The notes beneath the pieces were generated by a model. It was not told the origin of the DNA. It saw nothing but the letters and a program-made list of their open reading frames with translations, and did not search any database. Below are positions 1-5,198 of a stretch of 5,775 bases of DNA, one piece after another (position 1 is the first letter of the stretch; each line of letters opens with the position of its first letter). Position numbers and translations under genes: made by a program. Source of the DNA: Pseudomonadota bacterium (GTDB taxonomy: Bacteria; Pseudomonadota; Alphaproteobacteria; Rhizobiales; Beijerinckiaceae); NCBI GenBank assembly GCA_023423995.1, contig JAFAEL010000125.1, forward strand, positions 1 through 5,775, in the 5' to 3' direction.

Positions 1-265
1 CGAACTGGACGCCGATGAGCGCCAGACCGGAGAAGCCGAGCCCCATCGAGAAGTCCCACCAAAACTCGACGGGGCGCTGTTCCGTCACGACGAGCAGGAC
101 GATCACGGGCGCGGAAACAATGCCGAGCAGCGCCGCTGTCCAGGCAAGTCCCCTCGGCGTTAGGCCAACCCTTTCCGCCCAAGGCCAGGGGCGAGGCGAA
201 TGCAACGCCTCTACCCTGGCGGCTGCCGCCGGCCTCCTGAAGTGCTTCACTACACGGTCCCGCAT
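1..265 (-). CDS. Ferric-reductase-like transmembrane protein, N-terminal part (runs off left edge)
   Basis: An open frame on the minus strand runs from an ATG at 265-263 past the left edge and gives 88 residues without a stop. After a basic N-terminus (about residues 1-38, with the tract SPRPWPWAERVGLTPRGL at 23-40) comes a hydrophobic segment at about 41-60 (ALLGIVSAPVIVLLVV), a short loop TEQRPVEFWWD, and the start of a second membrane segment (FSMGLGFSGLALIGVQF). This resembles, from memory, the N-terminus of predicted ferric-reductase-like membrane proteins (COG4097 type), which carry heme-binding membrane helices followed by FAD/NAD domains; those parts lie outside the window. A GTG at 250-248 (protein then starts VKHFRRP) is an alternative start. 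Neither start has a strong ribosome binding site. The coding frame is well supported by composition and the membrane pattern; the family name is less certain. Confidence 0.65.
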   Translation of the reverse strand, partial: MRDRVVKHFRRPAAAARVEALHSPRPWPWAERVGLTPRGLAWTAALLGIVSAPVIVLLVVTEQRPVEFWWDFSMGLGFSGLALIGVQF

Positions 266-678
266 GGGCCGGAAAACTACGCCGTGTCCCTGGGGCGAGG
301 CGTCGCCTTGCCGTCCCGAAGCGTCATCGTGTCTTGGCCGGTTGAGTAAGACGAGCGCATAGTGGAGGGTGAACGCAGGCGTACCTGATCGGTTCTCCTC
401 GCCCCGTCTTAGACCTTTGCGCCATCATCCCAGCTGGAGAGCCTTGTCACGCTACGGCCGCGCGAACTCAGCGGGTGTTCGCTCTGATAGGTGTTTGATC
501 CTGCGGTGTGGTCGCCCACCGCTACGATTTCAATCGCAGACGGTCCCGAAGTGGAAGAAGCGGCCGTGAGCGGGCGCAAGTCGAGCCACGCTTGCGAGGG
601 TCGGCTTTCGGGCGAGCACCTGATGTCCGGTATTGGCGCGAGCCAGGAGCGCCACGGCACGTGGAGCCCAAACCTGAC
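266..678. other. Non-coding or decayed stretch, no gene recognised
   Basis: Several overlapping short frames exist on both strands but none has a protein-like composition, a good start site or a motif I recognise. The upstream region of the minus-strand membrane protein gene must lie at its left end, but I cannot point to convincing -35 and -10 boxes. A small perfect inverted repeat, GCGGTG at 503-508 and CACCGC at 517-522 with an 8-base loop, could form a hairpin; it has no T-tract and may be chance in GC-rich DNA. Confidence 0.4.
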
Positions 679-696
679 CTCTCCCACCTAGGAGAG
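679..696 (+). repeat. Palindrome containing the ribosome binding site of integrase remnant 1
   Basis: The sequence CTCTCCCACCTAGGAGAG is an inverted repeat of 8-base arms around CC with one mismatch. The right arm contains AGGAGAG, a good Shine-Dalgarno sequence five bases before the ATG at 701. The same element, as a perfect palindrome, precedes the second integrase remnant at 3459-3476. Similarity between the two copies begins at this palindrome and I see none further out. In RNA, the outer six pairs could close a hairpin that hides the ribosome binding site. It could also be a protein or recombinase binding site. Confidence 0.6.
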
Positions 697-700
697 TGTC

Positions 701-917
701 ATGCGTTCAGAACACGAGGCAAATCGATGATCCTGGAACCACGGCCGGATCATCGGACCGAAGCCGCCCCTCAAGCCCAAGCATATCTGGGCCATTCGAA
801 ACACGATTGCAGTACGAAGGCCGTGTTCGCGACCTCGCCATGTTCAACGCCGCGATCGACAGCAAGCTGTGGTGCTGCGACTTGGTGCGCCTTCGCGTAA
901 CCGACATCCATCTTGGC
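701..917 (+). pseudogene. Tyrosine recombinase/integrase remnant 1 (5' part, stop and frameshift)
   Basis: The conceptual product matches, from memory, the N-terminal part of a widespread proteobacterial tyrosine-type site-specific recombinase: WNHGRIIGPKPPLKPKHIWAIR (encoded 734-799), then TRLQYEGRVRDLAMFNAAIDSKL and CDLVRLRVTDIHLG (801-917). It is broken three ways. The ATG at 701 reads MRSEHEANR and meets TGA at 728-730. One extra A near 800 shifts the frame between the two blocks. After base 917 the expected continuation, including the core and the catalytic Arg, His and Tyr region, is absent, so the gene is truncated. The nucleotide stretch 732-799 matches the reverse complement of 3360-3427 at about 60 of 68 positions by hand count. 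A non-functional remnant is well supported; the exact ends are approximate. Confidence 0.8.
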
Positions 918-939
918 GATCCGCTCTACGTGGATGTCG
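902..939. repeat. Nine-base inverted repeat at the truncation point of integrase remnant 1
   Basis: CGACATCCA at 902-910 is repeated inverted as TGGATGTCG at 931-939, separated by 20 bases. The left arm is part of the integrase coding sequence (codons for the TDIH motif), while the right arm lies just beyond the point where integrase similarity stops (about 917). This could be a trace of the rearrangement that cut the gene, or chance. The repeat is seen directly; its role is inference. Confidence 0.45.
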
Positions 940-1466
940 CGCCTCGCCGCTGCGAGGCCGTCAGGGGCCTCCGAGCTGTCCGGGCGGACGGAAGCGAAGA
1001 AGGCTAGGAGGACGGCGGCAGCGCCCACCGCAGCGCCAGGAAGAGGGCTTCTTCGTCCGGCATTCAGAGCCGGCGCGAAGGCCAGTCCCCGAGCCCGAAG
1101 CGGACCAAGAGATCGGCAATGCGCGCTCGATCCGAGGCTTGCACGGGCAAGCCGGCCGGCGCTGCCAGCTCTCCGTGCGGCGAATGCTGCCTTGCTAGCT
1201 TTGAGGCAGAGCTCATCGTGTCCGTCCCAGAGGGGGATGGTGGAACACAGAAGGGCCAAATCTGACTGGCGCTTCCCCCACGCACAGTCCCTCTCGTTCG
1301 GCGTCCGAGAAATCGGCTAAGTGCGAATTCCATCGCCAGTGACGTTGCAGCACATTGCGGAGAGCTCTGCATGCCTCTGCGGCAATGACAGTTGCCCGCA
1401 CGCTGACCCCCTGTCAATGTCTTCGGCCAGGCCAACGCGTCGGTTGACGTTGCAGGGAGAGCAACC
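918..1466. other. Intergenic or decayed stretch, no gene recognised
   Basis: Open frames here are overlapping and low in information. On the minus strand one frame gives a short peptide with the segment ASDRARIADLLVRFGLGDWPSRRL ending in TGA at 1066-1064, followed at once by an in-frame ATG and another short peptide (MPDEEALFLALRWALPPSS). I cannot tie either to a family. No T-tailed hairpin is visible just downstream of the ggt remnant's stop. The 10-base word GACGTTGCAG occurs at 1341-1350 and 1446-1455, probably by chance. The region is best read as decayed DNA between two pseudogenes. Confidence 0.4.
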
Positions 1467-1889
1467 TCAACGAAGCTCGAGCGCCATTCCGTCCGTTGCC
1501 GGATCCGCCCCGCCCTCGAGTCCGGCTTCCGCAATCTTGATCCCATGCACCCAGCCGAAGGTGTGGCTGTATGGCGAGCGGATGACCTCGTAGCCAGACT
1601 TTCCGAGTTCGCGCTCGGTGGCCCGTGGGATGCGGTTCGAGACGTCGATCGCGTTGCTGGTCGCGGAGAAGCGTGGTGCGGACACCGCTTCGAGCATCGA
1701 CATGTCGAACTCGAGCACGTTGAGCGTGACCTGAAGCACGCCCATGGCGATCTGCGTCGCACCCGGCGCTCCGATGACGAGCTTCACCTCGCCGTCCTTG
1801 AACACCATGCTCGGGCAGATCGAGCTGAAGCGCGCCTTGCCCGGCGCGATCGAGCCGGCCCGGCCGGGCCGCGGGTCGAACACGCCCGT
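1467..1889 (-). pseudogene. ggt: Gamma-glutamyltransferase C-terminal remnant
   Basis: The minus-strand frame ending in TGA at 1469-1467 encodes the C-terminal end of a gamma-glutamyltransferase small subunit: FDPRPGR and GSIAPGKARFSSICPSMVFKDG, then LVIGAPGATQIAMGVLQVTLNV, EAVSAPRFSA, IDVSNRIPR and, at the end, GGADPATDGMALELR. Full-length members are about 500-600 residues and self-cleave at a conserved threonine in a TTHF-like motif; only about 140 residues remain. The frame continues upstream to a TTG at 1931-1929 and reads CDQHFTMTCRGTGVFDPRPG. This recalls collapsed pieces of the TTHF and PGTGV motifs, but the nucleophilic threonine is missing and the spacing is far too short. I place the reliable similarity from about 1889. 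The protein cannot be an active transferase. It lies divergently from gabT, which starts about 130 bases away. Confidence 0.85.
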
Positions 1890-1935
1890 GCCGCGACACG
1901 TCATGGTGAAGTGCTGATCGCAGCCGCGCAATGAG

Positions 1936-1986
1936 GCCGGCCCGCCCGCGCCGACCCCTCGGGTCCCGGCCGGGCCGGCGCTTTCT
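1936..1986 (+). terminator. GC-rich hairpin followed by a T-rich tract
   Basis: GCCGGCCCG at 1936-1944 pairs perfectly with CGGGCCGGC at 1971-1979. Inside the loop GACCC (1953-1957) pairs with GGGTC (1961-1965), and CCCGGCCGGG (1965-1974) is itself palindromic. The stem is followed by GCTTTCTTCCC, the shape of an intrinsic terminator on the plus strand. No plus-strand gene convincingly ends before it: one frame ends in TGA at 1932-1934 with the tail GEVLIAAAQ, but the rest of that frame is antisense to the ggt remnant. It may be the terminator of a lost gene, or a leader structure 32 bases before the gabT start. Confidence 0.5.
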
Positions 1987-2017
1987 TCCCTCTCGTACTC
2001 CCATTCGGATTCCAGTG

Positions 2018-3307
2018 ATGAGCACCAACTCCGAACTCTTCTCCCGCCGCGAGAAGGCGGTTGTCCGTGGCGTGGGGCACAGCACTGCCGTGTCCGCCGC
2101 GCGCGCCTCAGGCGCGGAGATCTGGGATGTTGAAGGCCGCCGCTACGTGGATTTCGCCGGTGGCATCGCGGTGCTCAACACGGGGCACTGCCACCCGAAG
2201 GTGGTCGCCGCCGTCCAGGAGCAGGTCACCAAGTACACGCATACCTGCTTTCAGGTCCTGCTCTACGAGCCCTATATTGAGCTCTGCGAGCGCCTGAACG
2301 CGATGGCGCCGATTTCCGGTCCGAAGAAGTCGGTGCTTTTCACCACCGGCGCCGAGGCCACCGAGAACGCTATCAAGATCGCCCGCTACGCGACCGGCCG
2401 CTCGGGCGTGATCGCTTTAACGGGCGCGTTCCACGGCCGCACCATTACGGCCATGAACATGACGGGCAAGGTCACACCCTACAAGAAGGGCATGGGACCG
2501 GCTCAGGCGGAGATCTGGCACGTGCCGTTCCCGGTCCCGCAGCACGGCGTCTCGGTCGAGGACGCGCTCCGCCACCTGAAGTTCCTGTTCCGGGCCGATG
2601 TCGATCCGGGGCGGGTTGCAGCAATCATTATCGAGCCCGTCCAGGGCGAGGGCGGCTTCCACGAGGCGCCTCCCGAACTGATGCGCGCTCTGCGCGCCAT
2701 TTGCGACGAGCACGGCATCGTCCTCATTGCAGACGAGGTACAGACCGGCTTCGGCCGCACGGGCAAGATGTTCGCCATGGAGCATTACGACGTCGAGCCG
2801 GACCTGATCTGCACGGCGAAGAGCCTCGCCGGCGGTTTTCCGCTCTCTGGCGTCATCGGCAGGGCCGAGATCATGGACAGGCCCGAGCCGGGCGGCCTCG
2901 GTGGGACCTACGCGGGAAATCCGCTCTCCTGCGTGGCAGCGCTCGCCGTGATGGACGTGTTCGAGGAGGAGAATCTCCTCAGGCGCGCTGACGAGATCGG
3001 GGCGCGGATCAAGGGTACCCTGGAGGGGTTCAGCCGTCGCAACGACTCCCTTCCCATCGCCGCTATCCGCGGAAGGGGAGCCATGATTGCCTTCGATGTC
3101 GTGAAGGCCAGCGGCTCTCCCGAGCCGGATGCCGCCGCCACGAAACGCCTCACGGCCGCAGCCCTCGAGAGAGGGCTCGTGCTGCTGTCATGCGGCACCG
3201 AGTTCAACACCATCCGCATCCTCGTCCCGCTCACCGCATCCGACGAACTAGTGGAAGAAGGAATGCAGATCATTGGCGAAGCGTTGTCCGCGGCCAGAGC
3301 AGCCTGA
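2018..3307 (+). CDS. gabT: 4-aminobutyrate aminotransferase (class III PLP aminotransferase)
   Basis: This 429-residue protein is a class III (omega) aminotransferase, predicted to be cytosolic, that moves the amino group of GABA to 2-oxoglutarate, giving succinate semialdehyde and glutamate. Key residues fall at the positions I recall for E. coli GabT (426 residues): Ile50, the phosphate-binding Gly111-Ala112 (TTGAEATENAIKIAR), Phe138-His139 stacking on the cofactor, Arg141, Glu211 in EPVQGEGGF, Asp239 in ADEVQTGFGRTG, the Schiff-base Lys268 in TAKSLAGGFPLSG, and Thr297 in GGTYAGNPLS. The start at 2018 (MSTNSELFSRREKAVVRG) gives the usual family length; an upstream in-frame ATG at 1931 would add 29 Arg/Pro-rich residues encoded by the hairpin region and is unlikely. 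The ribosome binding site is weak. No gabD-like partner is visible, and the gene is bracketed by pseudogenes. Closely related enzymes for 5-aminovalerate or other omega-amino acids share these motifs, so the exact substrate is inferred. Confidence 0.93.
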   Translation: MSTNSELFSRREKAVVRGVGHSTAVSAARASGAEIWDVEGRRYVDFAGGIAVLNTGHCHPKVVAAVQEQVTKYTHTCFQVLLYEPYIELCERLNAMAPISGPKKSVLFTTGAEATENAIKIARYATGRSGVIALTGAFHGRTITAMNMTGKVTPYKKGMGPAQAEIWHVPFPVPQHGVSVEDALRHLKFLFRADVDPGRVAAIIIEPVQGEGGFHEAPPELMRALRAICDEHGIVLIADEVQTGFGRTGKMFAMEHYDVEPDLICTAKSLAGGFPLSGVIGRAEIMDRPEPGGLGGTYAGNPLSCVAALAVMDVFEEENLLRRADEIGARIKGTLEGFSRRNDSLPIAAIRGRGAMIAFDVVKASGSPEPDAAATKRLTAAALERGLVLLSCGTEFNTIRILVPLTASDELVEEGMQIIGEALSAARAA

Positions 3308-3330
3308 GGAATGCGGTGGACGTCTGACTG

Positions 3331-3454
3331 CGCGCGCGGCCCTCGTGCTGCAACGGAGTCCGGATGGCCCAGATATGCTTCGGCTTGAGTGGTGGCTTTG
3401 GCCCGATGATCCGCCCGTGGTTCCAGGGCGACTGATCAGGTTCGCTGAACGCAT
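3331..3454 (-). pseudogene. Tyrosine recombinase/integrase remnant 2 (5' part, inverted copy)
   Basis: Read on the minus strand, this is a second copy of the integrase 5' end at 701. From the frame around 3427 it encodes PWNHGRIIGPKPPLKPKHIWA, then IRTPLQHEGRAR, and similarity stops at about 3331, only 24 bases beyond the gabT stop codon. The ATG at 3454-3452 (MRSANLIS) is not in frame with the conserved block: about two extra bases near 3428-3431 separate them. It therefore has a start-region frameshift and has lost nearly all of the recombinase, including every catalytic residue. It shares about 60 of 68 bases with remnant 1 over the best block, but the two differ in their disabling changes and in the variable bases after the start codon. 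They are probably independently decayed family members rather than a recent duplication. Confidence 0.78.
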
Positions 3455-3458
3455 GACA

Positions 3459-3476
3459 CTCTCCTACCTAGGAGAG
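3459..3476 (-). repeat. Perfect palindrome containing the ribosome binding site of integrase remnant 2
   Basis: CTCTCCTACCTAGGAGAG has perfect 8-base inverted arms around CC. Read on the minus strand it supplies TAGGAGAG five bases before the ATG at 3454, as in the copy at 679-696. Similarity between the two loci ends at its outer edge, so it marks the outer boundary of the repeated unit. Because it is nearly symmetrical it also offers a ribosome binding site on the plus strand, but no gene starts there. Confidence 0.62.
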
Positions 3477-3790
3477 GGCGCGATCGCGCTCACCGCACCG
3501 GAGCACTACTCATCTGCGTCACAATCACGTCGGTGGATAGCCGGAGAGCGGACGTCAAAGGGGCGGCGCCGCTGAGCCCTGGAGCCGGAACGAGGCCTTG
3601 GGGCAAGAACTTTCCCCAACGCGACCCTCGAGGGCGGGGCGTTCTCTTTCCGGCCTGATCTTTGGCATTCAGCTCGACCCACCGCGCGGTTACAGATCTC
3701 CGTCGAAACGGGCGAGGGGCGGAGTTGGACTGGGCGATCTGAGCCTGGCTGCTGCGGAACCATTCTCGTGGTCGGTTAGCGGGAGGCATC
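3477..3790. other. Upstream region of the prpD-like gene, no gene recognised
   Basis: This 314-base stretch should hold the promoter of the two-gene operon that follows, but I see no convincing -35/-10 pair. TTGGGG at 3598-3603 and CCCCAA at 3614-3619 form a six-pair hairpin with a 10-base loop, and CCCTCGAGGG at 3625-3634 is a 10-base palindrome just after it. These could be operator or structural elements, or chance. A minus-strand frame (reading LNAKDQAGKRTPRPRG and, at its end, STDVIVTQMSSAPVR, stop at 3490) runs through it from inside the next gene; I do not recognise it and treat it as non-coding. Confidence 0.4.
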
Positions 3791-5176
3791 ATGTCGATTG
3801 ACGAGCAACTCGTCGGGATCGTCTCCGGCCTGGCTTGGGAGGACGTGCCGCAAGCTGTGCGACAGCGCGTTGCAGCACTCGCCCTCGATTGCCTTGGCTG
3901 CGCTATCGGCGGTTCCGGACAGCCGGTCATCGCTGGGCTCGGGAGAGTCCTCCAGCCGATCCAGACCGAGGGCACATCGGCCAGGCTACCCTGGGCACCG
4001 GGCTGTCGCATGGGTGACGCCGATGCAGCGATGTTCCTGTCCGCCGCGGCGCATGCGCTCGACTTCGACGACACGCACTTGGCAACCTCGCTTCATCCCA
4101 CCTCGCCGGTCCTCGGACCAACGCTTGTTCTCGCCCGAAGCCAGGAGGCAAGCATCGGTGAGTGGCTAAGCGGGCTCCTGGTCGGGGTCGAGGTGGCCTG
4201 CCGGCTCGGCGAGGCAGCGCCCCCAGAAGAGCAGTATGCCCGCGGGTTCCACCCGAGCGCGACCTGCGGCGCGCTGGCTGGCGCGGCTGCCTGCGCGTCG
4301 CTGCTCCACCTCGATCGCACAAGGATTGCCGCAGCGCTGGGCATTGCGCTCGGCGGGGCGGGCGGCACAATGCAGTTCCTCGCCAACGACGCTCAGTCCA
4401 AGCCGCTCGGTATCGGCTTCGCCGCCCGGACAGGACTGATCGCGGCACGGCTCGCGGCCGAAGGCGTGACGGGCGCAGCAGATCCCGTAAGCGGTCGCAA
4501 CGGCTTTGCTCGCATGTTCGGGAACGGTCGCGTGCCGGAGATCCTCTCCGTTCCGGAGCGTTGGACCGTTCTCGAGGTCGGCGTGAAACCGTATCCGAGC
4601 TGCCGACGCAGCCACGCATTAATCGAGGCGGCGTTCAGGCTCCGGGAGGCCGCGCCAGCAACCCGCAATCCCGCGGCAATCGAGCGGATGGAATTCGGAG
4701 CGAGCGAGCGCAGTCTCGACATGATCGGACGACCGCTCGCCGACAAGATCGCGCCGCGGAGCGTCGCGGGCGCCCAGTTCTCAGGACCCGTCTGCGTCGC
4801 GTTGGCCTTGCTGAGAGGCCGCCTTGGCCTGCGGGATCTCGAGGAGGCACGGTCAGATCCAGACGTCCTCGCCCTCGCGGGCACCTGTGTTCCGGTCGCT
4901 GAACCGAGGGCAGGCACTTCGCCCGATACCGAGTTCGCTGGCTCGCTCAGGATCGTCCTCAAGGACGGCTCGGTGGCTGAGGCCTACGTCCAGGTCCCAT
5001 CGGGAGAGCCGGAGAACTTCATGACGGGTCCGGAAAGGGTAGCGAAGTTCGACGCCCTAGCGGATGTCGCGGGCCTCTCGGGCCGCGGTCGGGCCGTGGA
5101 AGCTCTCCTCGGCGATCCGACCCTGCCAGTCGCCGCGCTTATCGATCTGCTTACGGCCGGACCGGCAACGCATTGA
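3791..5176 (+). CDS. MmgE/PrpD family protein (2-methylcitrate dehydratase/aconitate decarboxylase fold)
   Basis: This 461-residue protein has the full length and motif order of the MmgE/PrpD family, whose known members include 2-methylcitrate dehydratase, cis-aconitate decarboxylase and iminodisuccinate epimerase. The N-terminal helical domain carries HALDFDDTHL (residues 88-97) and LHPTSPVLG; then come GFHPSATCGALAGAAA (152-167), KPLGIGFAARTG (204-215) and VKPYPSCRRSHALIEAAF (265-282). By comparison with cis-aconitate decarboxylase as I recall it, Asp91, Thr95, His102, His154, Lys204 and Lys266 are the likely pocket residues, so the enzyme appears intact. The start at 3791 is supported by GGGAGG at 3781-3786, four bases before the ATG. 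The protein has no signal peptide and should be cytosolic. The next gene, for a periplasmic carboxylate receptor, follows after 22 bases. No prpB or prpC is near, so a true methylcitrate cycle role is not supported; the substrate is probably an imported di- or tricarboxylate. Confidence 0.92.
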   Translation: MSIDEQLVGIVSGLAWEDVPQAVRQRVAALALDCLGCAIGGSGQPVIAGLGRVLQPIQTEGTSARLPWAPGCRMGDADAAMFLSAAAHALDFDDTHLATSLHPTSPVLGPTLVLARSQEASIGEWLSGLLVGVEVACRLGEAAPPEEQYARGFHPSATCGALAGAAACASLLHLDRTRIAAALGIALGGAGGTMQFLANDAQSKPLGIGFAARTGLIAARLAAEGVTGAADPVSGRNGFARMFGNGRVPEILSVPERWTVLEVGVKPYPSCRRSHALIEAAFRLREAAPATRNPAAIERMEFGASERSLDMIGRPLADKIAPRSVAGAQFSGPVCVALALLRGRLGLRDLEEARSDPDVLALAGTCVPVAEPRAGTSPDTEFAGSLRIVLKDGSVAEAYVQVPSGEPENFMTGPERVAKFDALADVAGLSGRGRAVEALLGDPTLPVAALIDLLTAGPATH

Positions 5177-5198
5177 AGACCCTACGGAGCGTTCCCCT

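Noticed and set aside
503..522. Hairpin GCGGTG/CACCGC as a terminator
   Set aside because: It has only six pairs and no T-tract, and no gene ends next to it.
696..1007. Plus-strand open frame of 103 codons read as an intact gene
   Set aside because: Only its middle part (801-917) is integrase sequence. Its first third is the conserved block read in the wrong frame and its last third is unrelated, so it is an artefact of the frameshift near 800.
771..1259. Minus-strand open frame of 162 codons with an Ala/Leu-rich hydrophobic stretch
   Set aside because: It is antisense to the integrase remnant over part of its length, and the rest has low-complexity composition typical of GC-rich antisense frames, with no recognised motif.
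1064..1762. Minus-strand frame of 232 codons overlapping the ggt remnant
   Set aside because: It uses a different frame from the clear gamma-glutamyltransferase sequence and is Arg/Ser-rich. Its C-terminal segment (SDRARIADLLVRFGLG) looks mildly protein-like but matches nothing I can name.
1545..1934. Plus-strand frame of 129 codons ending just before the hairpin
   Set aside because: Most of it is antisense to the well-preserved ggt remnant. Only its last few codons could be the tail of another gene, which is noted as a finding rather than a gene.
1931..2017. In-frame N-terminal extension of gabT starting at ATG 1931
   Set aside because: It would add 29 Arg/Pro-rich residues encoded by the hairpin region, has no ribosome binding site, and the start at 2018 already gives the family length with residue numbering matching E. 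coli GabT.
3490..4074. Minus-strand frame of 194 codons
   Set aside because: Half of it is antisense to the well-supported MmgE/PrpD gene. The part in the intergenic region has no recognised motif or start signal.
3927..4619. Long minus-strand frame inside the MmgE/PrpD gene
   Set aside because: It is very Arg-rich and antisense to a full-length conserved gene, as expected for shadow frames in GC-rich DNA.
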